Shown piece by piece: positions 23,759 through 31,072 of a DNA stretch of 31,126 nt; within the stretch, counting starts at the first letter, position 1, and each line of letters opens with the position of its first letter. The stretch comes from an uncultured bacterium (lineage in GTDB: Bacteria > Actinomycetota > Coriobacteriia > Coriobacteriales > Coriobacteriaceae): positions 1 to 31,126 of the forward strand of contig CAJMNK010000019.1 of the NCBI GenBank assembly GCA_905214905.1. Reading direction: 5' to 3'. A model generated the notes under the pieces. It had not been told where the DNA came from, did no database searches, and worked only from the letters and a program-made list of their open reading frames with translations. A program made the position numbers and the translations under genes.

Positions 23759-24232
23759 TTACCAACGATAGTGAGAGAACGCGCGGTTGGCCTCGGCCAT
23801 CTTGAAGACGTCCTCACGCTTCTTGACGGAAGCGCCCAGGCCGTTGGAAGCGTCGAGGATCTCGTTGGCGAGACGCTCGGCCATGGTCTTCTCCTTGCGA
23901 GCGCGGGAGAAGTTGACGATCCAGCGGATACCCAGAGCGGTGGAACGACGGGAGTTGACCTCCATCGGGACCTGATAGGTAGCGCCACCGACACGCTTGG
24001 GCTTAACCTCGAGCGTGGGCTTAACGTTGTCCATAGCCTTCTTGAAGGTAGCGAGAGCGTCGCCACCCTCGGACTTCTCGGCAACGATCTCGAAAGCGGT
24101 GTAAACGATGCGCTCAGCGGTGGCCTTCTTGCCGTCAAGAAGGACCTTGTTGATGAGCTGAGTCACCAGGCGGTTGTTGTAAACGGCGTCAGGCTGAACC
24201 TCACGACGATTAGCTGCTGCACGACGCGGCAT
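23759..24232 (-). CDS. rpsG: 30S ribosomal protein S7
   Basis: S7 nucleates the 30S head and contacts the E-site tRNA; in E. coli it represses the str operon. The 157-residue protein contains MPRRAAANRREVQPDAVYNN, LINKVLLDGKKATAE, the KPRVGGATYQVP-like hairpin (here KPKRVGGATYQVPMEV) and the C-terminal AFSHYRW. AAGGAGAT precedes the ATG. It lies 73 bases after rpsL. Confidence 0.98.
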   Translation of the reverse strand: MPRRAAANRREVQPDAVYNNRLVTQLINKVLLDGKKATAERIVYTAFEIVAEKSEGGDALATFKKAMDNVKPTLEVKPKRVGGATYQVPMEVNSRRSTALGIRWIVNFSRARKEKTMAERLANEILDASNGLGASVKKREDVFKMAEANRAFSHYRW

Positions 24233-24305
24233 GTGAAATCTCCTTAAGTGTCTACCGTGCGGCGCTTAGGCGGCACACGGCGAAAGTACCAAAACGTTAT
24301 CTGGC

Positions 24306-24683
24306 TTATTTAGCCTTGGGGCGCTTAGCACCGTACTTGGAACGGGCCTGCATACGGTTCTGGACCGGAGCAGCGTCGTAGGCGCCACGGATGACGTGAT
24401 AACGGACACCAGGGAGGTCACGGACACGACCGCCGCGGACGAGCACGATGGAGTGCTCCTGCAGGTTGTGGCCCTCACCCGGGATGTAAGCAGTAACTTC
24501 GATGCCGTTGACAAGGCGAACACGGGCAACCTTACGAAGAGCCGAGTTCGGCTTCTTGGGGCTCGTGGTGAAGACGCGGGTGCACACGCCGCGCTTCTGG
24601 GAGTTGTGCTGCAGAGCAGCGTTCTTGGACTTCTTGGGCACGGAACGACGGCCCTGGCGAACCAGCTGGTTAATAGTAGGCAA
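24306..24683 (-). CDS. rpsL: 30S ribosomal protein S12 (TTG start, Arg at position 88)
   Basis: S12 sits at the decoding centre and controls accuracy. The 125-residue protein has the PKKPNSALRK loop with Lys43 and Lys44 intact, and GHNLQEHSIVLVRGGRV. At position 88, where E. coli and most bacteria have Lys, the codon CGT gives Arg (RVRDLPGVRYH). Lys88Arg is a classic streptomycin-resistance substitution in Mycobacterium tuberculosis. The start is TTG preceded by AAGGAG. It is the first gene of the str operon, with a strong promoter about 95-120 bases upstream. Confidence 0.97.
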   Translation of the reverse strand: MPTINQLVRQGRRSVPKKSKNAALQHNSQKRGVCTRVFTTSPKKPNSALRKVARVRLVNGIEVTAYIPGEGHNLQEHSIVLVRGGRVRDLPGVRYHVIRGAYDAAPVQNRMQARSKYGAKRPKAK

Positions 24684-24776
24684 AGCGTACTCCTTCTCGA
24701 ATGATTCCAGCTTTCTGTAAAGTGCAACGGCTTGAATCGAGGGGTCAGCATCCCCCTACGAAACACGCAGTTCGAT

Positions 24777-24805
24777 AGGATACGTGGCGTTAGCTGTGCC
24801 GTCAA
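24777..24805 (-). promoter_or_regulatory. Promoter of the str operon (rpsL)
   Basis: On the minus strand, TTGACG (24800-24805) and TATCCT (24777-24782) have 17-base spacing. The predicted leader is about 85 nt, with a small hairpin AGGGG/CCCCT (24740-24757). The 24-nt motif lies immediately upstream of the -35. Confidence 0.75.
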
Positions 24806-24829
24806 CAGACCACGCCGCCGGGCGTATCC
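24806..24829 (-). promoter_or_regulatory. 24-nt ribosomal-leader motif, copy 3 (rpsL)
   Basis: It matches the rplC copy over GGATACGCCCG and partly in the second half (GGCGTGG). It directly abuts the rpsL -35, where an activator or an UP-like element would act. Confidence 0.45.
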
Positions 24830-24900
24830 CAAAATTGGCACATTTCCGCAAAGCCTACACAAAAGGAATCCCCTCCTGTGCGCGCTGGCGGATCCCCGGT

Positions 24901-25014
24901 CCGGGCGGCCCGCTGTTTAAGTTTGTCGCGAGTTCCGCACGCAAAGGAAAGCACTTAATGTGCTTTCCGTCTTGCGCAGGACTGTAGAGCAGCAAACTTA
25001 ACCGCCCCGCCCGG
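24901..25014 (+). repeat. Structured element copy B: conserved 67-nt core with imperfect inverted arms
   Basis: The core 24926-24992 matches element A (minus strand) at 60 of 67 positions. Closing arms are TTAAGTTTG (24917-24925) with CAAACTTAA (24993-25001), and further out CCGGGCG with CGCCCGG. The inner hairpin is GGAAAGCAC/GTGCTTTCC (24946-24954 with 24960-24968). The stem differences from A are compensatory. It lies in the divergent rpsL-ptsH spacer, on the same strand as and upstream of ptsH, and outer flanks (GTTCGC side) also resemble element A. Confidence 0.85.
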
Positions 25015-25162
25015 CAGGCGAGCGGACAGCGAACGACATCTGTCCAACAATTCGTGCGAAACACAATGAAAAACCGTTTGATGTGAGTTAATATAAACAA
25101 CGTCGTGAATCTGACTCCTGCCACATGCATGACAGGGGTTAAACACAAAAAAGGAGTCAACT
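25015..25162 (+). promoter_or_regulatory. Upstream region of ptsH
   Basis: A TATAAA box (25092-25097) lies 65 bases before ptsH and is a -10 candidate, but I see no matching -35. A small hairpin CCTG/CAGG follows around 25125, then AAAAAAGGAG as the ribosome site. Confidence 0.3.
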
Positions 25163-25426
25163 ATGGTTTCTGAGAAGGCTACCCTCGTTAATCCTCAGGG
25201 TCTGCACATGCGTCCGGCTGGTCTGTTCGCCTCCACCATGGGCAAGTACGCCTGTGACGTGACGGTCGTCACCCCCGAGAAGGAGGTCAACGGCAAGTCC
25301 CCGATGGCCCTCATGGCTGCTGGTATCCCCTGCGGCACCGAGGTCGAGGTCAAGTGCGACGGCGCCGACGAGGCCGAGGCTCTGGCTGCTGCCATCGAGC
25401 TCATCAAGAGCGGTCTTGGCGAGTAG
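25163..25426 (+). CDS. ptsH: Phosphocarrier protein HPr
   Basis: HPr relays phosphate from enzyme I to sugar-specific EIIA proteins. The 87-residue protein carries the active-site His15 in PQGLHMRPAGLF. The regulatory Ser46 lies in VNGKSPMALMAAG, the site used by HPr kinase in Gram-positives; no HPr kinase gene is in the window, so regulation at Ser46 is only a possibility. AAAGGAG lies before the ATG. ptsI follows after 133 bases with a terminator-like hairpin between. Confidence 0.97.
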   Translation: MVSEKATLVNPQGLHMRPAGLFASTMGKYACDVTVVTPEKEVNGKSPMALMAAGIPCGTEVEVKCDGADEAEALAAAIELIKSGLGE

Positions 25427-25471
25427 AACTCAAACGGGTCGCATGTTGAACAACTAAGTTCATATTTGGGG

Positions 25472-25509
25472 GCGCAGTGACCTGTCTTAAGGTAGCTGCG
25501 CTCTTTTGT
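25472..25509 (+). terminator. Terminator-like hairpin between ptsH and ptsI
   Basis: GCGCAG (25472-25477) pairs with CTGCGC (25496-25501), with inner ACCT/AGGT, followed by TCTTTT. It may end part of the transcripts and so give more HPr than enzyme I. Confidence 0.6.
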
Positions 25510-25559
25510 CATGGATATGGCAAAACGCTTTATCACATGACACGGAGAGAGGAATGGGA

Positions 25560-27263
25560 ATGTATCAGGGAGTCAACGCTTCCGAGGGCATCGGTATCGG
25601 CACCGTCATGGTCGCCGTCGATCCCGACTTGACGTTTGAGCCGCACGAGGTTGCTGATTCGGCAGCAGAGAAGGAGCGCTATCAGACCGCTCTTTCGGTC
25701 TTCTGCGAGAAGACCCAGGCTCAGGCCGATCACATGAAGGAGACGGTGGGCGAGGCCGAGGCCGAGATCATGAGCGGACACATTGTCCTGGCTCAGGATC
25801 CGGGCATGACCGACGCCATCAACGCCGCCATTGGCGGCGGCACCTGCGCCGAGCAGGCGCTCATGGACACCTCGACCATGTTCGAGAACATGTTCCTGTC
25901 CATGGACGATGAGATGTTCCGTCTGCGCGCGGCCGACATCGCCGACATCCGCACCGGTATTCTGGCCGAGCTGCTGGGCAAGGAGGTCGTCGACCTTTCC
26001 GTCCTGCCCGAGAACACCGTCGTTGTCGTGCACGACCTCACGCCGTCCATGACCGCCACGATCGATAAGGCGCACGTTGCCGGTATCGTCACCGAGACTG
26101 GTGGCCGCACGTCGCACTCCGCAATCATTGCGCGCGCCCTCGAGATCCCTGCTGTCCTTTCGGTTTCCAACAGCTGCACCGCACTGCGCAACGGCATGAC
26201 CGTTGTCGTCGACGGTGGCAAGGGTATCGTCGAGGCCGATCCCGATGAGGAGACGCTCGCCGCTTACACTGCCAAGGCCGAGGCTTTCGCTGCCGAGAAG
26301 GCGGCTCTCGAGGCCTTCCGCGGCAAGCCGTCCGTGACTGCCGACGGCATCAAGAAGATCATTGCCTGCAACATCGGCAATCCCGATGACGTGCCCAACG
26401 CGCTCGATCACGACGCCGAGGCTATCGGCCTGTTCCGTTCCGAGTTCCTGTTCATGGACTCTGCTGAGCTTCCTTCCGAGGAGGAGCAGTTCAACGCCTA
26501 CCGTAAGGTCGCCAGCGCGCTCAAGGGCGCTCCGGTCATCATCCGCACGCTCGATGTGGGTGGCGACAAGGAGATTCCGTACCTGCACATGGTCAAGGAA
26601 GAGAACCCCTTCATGGGCTTCCGCGCCGTGCGTTACTGCCTGGCCAACCCCGACCAGTACAAGGTCCAGCTCCGCGCCCTGCTGCGCGCCAGCGCCTTCG
26701 GTGACGTCAAGATTATGATCCCGCTCGTCACCTGCGTCGAGGAAGTCTTGGCTGTCAAGGAGCTCGTCGAGCAGTGCAAGACCGAGCTGACCGAAGAGGG
26801 TCGCAAGTTCAACGAGAACATCGAGGTCGGCATCATGGTCGAGACGCCTGCAGCCTCGCTGCTCGCTGACCGCCTGGCCGAGGTCGCCGACTTCTTCTCC
26901 ATCGGCACCAACGACCTGATCGGCTACACCATGTGCGCCGACCGTGGCAACGACACCATCTCCAACCTGTACCAGGTTTACTATCCCGCCGTGCTCCGCT
27001 CGCTCAAGAACATCATCGAGAGCGGCGTGAAGGCCGGCATCATGGTCGGTATGTGCGGCGAGGCCGCTGCCGATCCGTTGCTCGAGCCGCTGCTGATCAG
27101 CTGGGGCCTGGAGGAGTTCTCGATGAGCGCTCCGTCCATCCTGCGCGCCCGCAAGACCATCAGCCAGTGGACCAAGGCCGAGTGCGACGAGCTCGCCGAG
27201 AAGGCGCTCGCCTGCAACACCGCTGCCGAGGTCAAGGCACTGCTCGAGTCCGCAGCTCGCTAA
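25560..27263 (+). CDS. ptsI: PTS enzyme I (phosphoenolpyruvate-protein phosphotransferase)
   Basis: Enzyme I takes phosphate from PEP and passes it to HPr. The 567-residue protein has the phospho-accepting His186 in TETGGRTSHSAIIARALEIP. The PEP-binding barrel shows FRSEFLFMD, GTNDLIGYTMCADRGND and the GMCGEAAADP motif with the active-site Cys. The start at 25560 (MYQGVNASEGIGIG) is seven bases after AGAGAGG; the longer frame has no similarity. Length is just under the usual 570-575. It pairs with ptsH upstream and is followed by two PfkB kinases that would use PTS-derived sugar phosphates. Confidence 0.96.
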   Translation: MYQGVNASEGIGIGTVMVAVDPDLTFEPHEVADSAAEKERYQTALSVFCEKTQAQADHMKETVGEAEAEIMSGHIVLAQDPGMTDAINAAIGGGTCAEQALMDTSTMFENMFLSMDDEMFRLRAADIADIRTGILAELLGKEVVDLSVLPENTVVVVHDLTPSMTATIDKAHVAGIVTETGGRTSHSAIIARALEIPAVLSVSNSCTALRNGMTVVVDGGKGIVEADPDEETLAAYTAKAEAFAAEKAALEAFRGKPSVTADGIKKIIACNIGNPDDVPNALDHDAEAIGLFRSEFLFMDSAELPSEEEQFNAYRKVASALKGAPVIIRTLDVGGDKEIPYLHMVKEENPFMGFRAVRYCLANPDQYKVQLRALLRASAFGDVKIMIPLVTCVEEVLAVKELVEQCKTELTEEGRKFNENIEVGIMVETPAASLLADRLAEVADFFSIGTNDLIGYTMCADRGNDTISNLYQVYYPAVLRSLKNIIESGVKAGIMVGMCGEAAADPLLEPLLISWGLEEFSMSAPSILRARKTISQWTKAECDELAEKALACNTAAEVKALLESAAR

Positions 27264-27280
27264 TTTGGTATCAGAGGTAA

Positions 27281-27310
27281 CCGCGTGGTTGGAATGGGCC
27301 GGCCACGCGG
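27281..27310 (+). other. Hairpin in the ptsI-pfkB spacer
   Basis: CCGCGTGG (27281-27288) and CCACGCGG (27303-27310) form a perfect 8-bp stem with a 14-nt loop and no T-tract. It may stabilise or separate transcripts. Confidence 0.5.
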
Positions 27311-27337
27311 CCCTCACATATACAGGGGGTACTGTAA

Positions 27338-28270
27338 ATGTTCTACACGCTAACCGCTAACCCGGCTGTCGACATGACGGTTTCGAGCTCTCCGCTCGAG
27401 CCCGACGAGAACGTCCGCACCGGCTCGGCCAGCTACACGGCTAACGGCAAGGGCCTCGACGTGTCCTTCGCCTTTAAGAAGATGGGCGTCGACACCGTCG
27501 CGCTCGGTTTCTTCGCCGGCTTCACGGGCAAGTTCATCGTCGAGGAGGTCATGAACCTGGGTTGCCTCTGCCGCCCGGTCTGGACCGACGGTATCACGCG
27601 CATCAACACCTACGTCAACGATGGCCAGCACGAGTACGGCATCCTGAACCCCGGTGCTCCGATCACGCCGCAGCATCAGGAGGAGCTCTACAACATCCTG
27701 GACACCGCGGGCGACCTTGAGTGCCTGATCGTCTCCGGCTCCGTGCCTCCCAAAGCTACGCCCGACTTCCTGGCTCAGGTCATGGAGCACGCTCAGGCCC
27801 GTGGCGCCGACGTCGTCCTGGACCTGTCCTCCGACAAGCTCAAGGAGCTCGCTCACAAGAAGCCGCTGCTCATTAAGCCGAACCATCACGAGATGAAGGC
27901 TATCTTCGGCGTGCCGGTCGACACCGACGACGAGGTCCGCGTTGCCATGAAGCTGGCTCACGAGGCCGGCGTCCAGAACGTGCTGCTCACCCGTGGTAGC
28001 CGCGGTGACGCTTACTTCTCCAACGGCGAGGACATCTGGTATGCCAAGCGTGAGTTCAACATCAAGCTTGTCTCTTCCGTCTGCGCCGGCGACTGCACCC
28101 TCGCTGCGTTCCTGCACAAGTGGTACAGGGATCGCGACAACGTCGAGGAGGCCATGAAGCTCGCTATGGCCACCGGCGCCAACGTTGCTGAGTCCGTCGG
28201 CATCGGCGACTTTGGTCACGTCGACGAGTACAGCAAGCGCGTTGCCGTTCGCAAGCTCGATCGCAAGTAA
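27338..28270 (+). CDS. PfkB-family sugar-phosphate kinase, 1-phosphofructokinase-like (copy 1)
   Basis: Members of this family phosphorylate fructose-1-phosphate or tagatose-6-phosphate. The 310-residue protein has TLTANPAVDMTV, the NGKG segment (36-39), VSGSVPPKATPDF and KPNHHEM. The C-terminal anion-hole motif reads CAGDC at 249-253: catalytic Asp252 is kept, but the usual GAGDS has Cys at both ends. It resembles the next gene throughout, which suggests tandem duplication. No fructose PTS permease is adjacent, so substrate assignment (FruK versus LacC) is open. GGGGG lies before the ATG. It follows ptsI by 74 bases. Confidence 0.88.
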   Translation: MFYTLTANPAVDMTVSSSPLEPDENVRTGSASYTANGKGLDVSFAFKKMGVDTVALGFFAGFTGKFIVEEVMNLGCLCRPVWTDGITRINTYVNDGQHEYGILNPGAPITPQHQEELYNILDTAGDLECLIVSGSVPPKATPDFLAQVMEHAQARGADVVLDLSSDKLKELAHKKPLLIKPNHHEMKAIFGVPVDTDDEVRVAMKLAHEAGVQNVLLTRGSRGDAYFSNGEDIWYAKREFNIKLVSSVCAGDCTLAAFLHKWYRDRDNVEEAMKLAMATGANVAESVGIGDFGHVDEYSKRVAVRKLDRK

Positions 28271-28297
28271 GCGAAACACGACAAACTCGTGCGCATA

Positions 28298-28331
28298 CGG
28301 CGTCCCGGTTTCGACCGGGGCGCCGTTTTTT
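28298..28331 (+). terminator. Rho-independent terminator after PfkB copy 1
   Basis: GGCGTCCCGGT pairs with ACCGGGGCGCC around TTCG and is followed by six T. The second kinase gene therefore probably has its own promoter in 28332-28453, where a TATACT box occurs at 28414-28419. Confidence 0.9.
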
Positions 28332-28453
28332 GTCCCACTCGAACCTCGGAGCCGCGCTTCACGCGTTCCACACCGTTCACCGAGTTGTTGTAGCCTTATG
28401 CCGAAGCGTGGAATATACTTTCATTAACACGTTGCTTCGTGAAAGGAACATTC

Positions 28454-29386
28454 ATGATTTACACGCTTACTGCAAATCCCGCTATTGACTACAACATCTC
28501 CTGCGATGGCTTGTCCGCCAACACCGTTACCCGCACCCGTAACGCTGTCTACACCCCCAACGGCAAGGGTCTCAACGTTTCGTTTACGCTCGACCACTAC
28601 GGCGTCGACACCACGATCCTGGGCTTCTTCGCCGGCTTCTCGGGTGAGTATATCGTTAAGGGCGCCGAGGCCCTGGGCGTGCCCGTCAAGCCCGTGTGGA
28701 CTGACGGCATCACGCGTGTTAACGTGTTCCTCAACGCCGGTCCCGACACCGAGTACAACATGGTCAACGCCGGTGCCGCCATCAACGAAGCCAACGAGCA
28801 GGAGATGTTTGAGCTTATCGATTCGCTCGATGACATGACCTGCCTGGTTATCAGCGGCTCGCTGCCCCCCAACACCTCCGAGAGCTTCCTGGCAGAGGTC
28901 CTGCGTCGCGTGAAGGCGAAGGGCGCCGAGTTCGTGCTCGATATCTCGAGCCATCAGCTGGCCGACCTCATTGCTATGGAGCCGTTGCTCATTAAGCCTA
29001 ACGACGACGAGCTGCTCGACATCTTTGGCATTAAGGTGAGCGGTGGCGACGACGAGTCCGTCAAGGGCGCCATGGCCGAGCTGCACGCCAAGGGCGCTAA
29101 GAATGTACTGCTGACGCTCGGCGGCGACGGCGCGTACTTCTCCAACGGCGAGCACATCTGGTTTGCCAACCGCACCTTCGACGTCAAGCTGCTGTCGACC
29201 GTCTGCGCGGGCGACTCCTCGCTGGCCGCCTTCCTGTCCGTGTGGCACGACGCCCCCGAGCGCGTCGAGGATGCCCTGCGCCTCTCGATGGCCACCGGCG
29301 CCAACGTGGTCGAGTGCCCGGGTCTGGGCGATTTTGCCAAGGTCGATGAGTATCAGAAGGGTATTGCAATCCGTCAGGTTTGCTAG
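28454..29386 (+). CDS. PfkB-family sugar-phosphate kinase, 1-phosphofructokinase-like (copy 2)
   Basis: This second 310-residue kinase is collinear with copy 1: TLTANPAIDYNI, NGKG (37-40), VISGSLPPNTSES, KPNDDEL and the catalytic motif CAGDS at 251-255 (Asp254). Unlike copy 1 it retains the Ser after Asp. The two share long identical words such as VWTDGITR and LGFFAGF. AAAGGAA before ATG 28454 sets the start; an in-frame ATG five codons upstream is less likely. It is flanked by terminators on both sides, so it is likely a separate transcription unit. Substrate not resolved. Confidence 0.88.
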   Translation: MIYTLTANPAIDYNISCDGLSANTVTRTRNAVYTPNGKGLNVSFTLDHYGVDTTILGFFAGFSGEYIVKGAEALGVPVKPVWTDGITRVNVFLNAGPDTEYNMVNAGAAINEANEQEMFELIDSLDDMTCLVISGSLPPNTSESFLAEVLRRVKAKGAEFVLDISSHQLADLIAMEPLLIKPNDDELLDIFGIKVSGGDDESVKGAMAELHAKGAKNVLLTLGGDGAYFSNGEHIWFANRTFDVKLLSTVCAGDSSLAAFLSVWHDAPERVEDALRLSMATGANVVECPGLGDFAKVDEYQKGIAIRQVC

Positions 29387-29419
29387 TTCCGGCACCTTGC
29401 CTGAATAGTTCAATTATTT

Positions 29420-29455
29420 CGCATCCGTCTTAGACCAGGACGGATGCGTTTTTGT
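29420..29455 (+). terminator. Rho-independent terminator after PfkB copy 2
   Basis: CGCATCCGTC and GACGGATGCG form a perfect 10-bp stem with a 9-nt loop, followed by TTTTTGTTT. Confidence 0.93.
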
Positions 29456-29550
29456 TTATCGGACTTGCGTGTGCAGTGGAGGCTGTTTCTTGCTAGACTT
29501 CTTGCAGACGCAATCGATAGCCAATTTGATAGTCGCAGGAGGCCATAGGC

Positions 29551-30945
29551 ATGTGCAATGTTTCGCTCAACGGTACGCAGCCGACCGATGCCTCTATCCG
29601 TGTCCTGCGTGCGCTTGAGGCAGCAGGTCTTGAGGCTTGGTACGTGGGCGGTTGGGTACGTGATGCCCTGATGGGACGCCCCAGCCACGATGTTGACATG
29701 TGCTGCAGCGGCCTGTGGCAGGAGTCCAAAGAGGCGCTCGAAGCGGCTGATATTGCCGTGGTTGAGTCGGGCATAAAATTTGGCGGCATCACGGCTATTT
29801 GCGATGATGAGCGCATTGAGGTCACCACCTACCGCCTAGACGGCTTTTACACCGACGGCCGCCATCCCCAGAGTGTGGAGCGTGCGGCGTCGCTTGAGGA
29901 CGATCTGGCGCGTCGTGACTTTACCGTTAACGCTATGGCCTGGCATCCCGAGCGTGGTCTTGTCGACCGCTACGATGGTCAGGGCGACCTAGACCGCAAG
30001 CTCATCCGCGCCGTTGGAGATCCCAAGCGTCGTTTTAACGAGGATGCCCTGCGCATGTTGCGCGCGGTGCGTTTTGCCTGCCGTCTGGATTTTATGATCG
30101 AGCCTAAGACTAAACAGGCGCTTGCCGAGTGCGCGCCGCTGCTCGATGCTGTGGCGCGCGAGCGCGTGGGCATTGAGCTCGAGGGTATCCTTTCGACCGG
30201 CCACGGGGGAGACGCCATGCTGCGCTACCCCGAGCTCATCTGCGCCGCCGTGCCCGAGTTTGCAGCGGGTCGCGGGTTTGATCAGCGCAGCGTCTATCAT
30301 GCGTTTAACGTTTACGAGCATATCGCCCGTGTGCTGACGGTGGCGGGGGAGTTGGCGCTGTGCGACGGCTTTACACCCTCAATGAGCCTAATGTGGGCGG
30401 CGTTTTTGCACGACGTTTCCAAGCCCGATTGCTTTACGGTCGACCATGCGGGCAGCGGCCACTTTTACGGTCACCCCGAGCTCGGGGCCAAGAAGGCGCG
30501 CGCCATCATGGATCGCTTGGCGCTTTCGCACGACTTGGTCCGCGACGTGTGCCTGCTCATTAAGTACCACGACAAGCCGCTGCGCCCCGAGCGCTCCTGC
30601 TTGCTCAATATGATGCGCTTGCTTTCGGGCGAGGGCGTCGATACGCCGCGCCTGATGGACGAGCTTATGGACCTTAAGCGTGCCGACACGCTGGGCAAGG
30701 CGCCGTCGTGCTTCTATTACGTCGAGACGATCGAAGAGATGCGCTCACTCGCCCATGATTTGTTGGAGGCGGGGGAGCCCTATTCGCTCAAGATGCTTGC
30801 TATCAACGGCGGCGACTTGATTCGTGCCGGTGTGAAGCCGGGGCCCGAGCTAGGCCAGCTACTCAACGCCGCCCTCGAAGCCGTTATCGAGGACAACATC
30901 CCCAACGATCGCGAAACCCTTTTGGTTCATCTCAACTTGAATTAG
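29551..30945 (+). CDS. cca: CCA tRNA nucleotidyltransferase (class II) with HD domain
   Basis: This enzyme adds or repairs the 3' CCA of tRNAs. The 464-residue protein has the nucleotidyltransferase signature GGWVRDAL (33-40), DVD (47-49, metal-binding aspartates), RRDFTVNAMA (121-130) and RFNEDALRMLRAVRF (161-175). The C-terminal half carries an HD motif (FLHDVSKP, His287-Asp288), common in bacterial Cca and PcnB relatives. Poly(A) polymerase is the main alternative, but the RRDFTVNAMA and neck motifs fit Cca. AGGAGG lies eight bases before the ATG. A tRNA gene follows 130 bases downstream. Confidence 0.93.
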   Translation: MCNVSLNGTQPTDASIRVLRALEAAGLEAWYVGGWVRDALMGRPSHDVDMCCSGLWQESKEALEAADIAVVESGIKFGGITAICDDERIEVTTYRLDGFYTDGRHPQSVERAASLEDDLARRDFTVNAMAWHPERGLVDRYDGQGDLDRKLIRAVGDPKRRFNEDALRMLRAVRFACRLDFMIEPKTKQALAECAPLLDAVARERVGIELEGILSTGHGGDAMLRYPELICAAVPEFAAGRGFDQRSVYHAFNVYEHIARVLTVAGELALCDGFTPSMSLMWAAFLHDVSKPDCFTVDHAGSGHFYGHPELGAKKARAIMDRLALSHDLVRDVCLLIKYHDKPLRPERSCLLNMMRLLSGEGVDTPRLMDELMDLKRADTLGKAPSCFYYVETIEEMRSLAHDLLEAGEPYSLKMLAINGGDLIRAGVKPGPELGQLLNAALEAVIEDNIPNDRETLLVHLNLN

Positions 30946-31009
30946 CTAATTAGTTGACCTGCGCGTTCCATAACCTGTCGACAATTTTTCGGCAATTTGG
31001 AATTTCTTC

Positions 31010-31038
31010 TTGCGCTGATGTTTTTTGTCCCGTAATAT
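31010..31038 (+). promoter_or_regulatory. Promoter of tRNA-Glu
   Basis: TTGCGC (31010-31015) and TAATAT (31033-31038) have 17-base spacing. The tRNA begins 35 bases after the -10. Confidence 0.6.
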
Positions 31039-31072
31039 ATTTCCTCGCAGCACGGCAGTGCAGATGTCATGT

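Noticed and set aside
25533..27317. 594-codon open frame opposite ptsI
   Set aside because: Antisense shadow; ptsI has all catalytic motifs.
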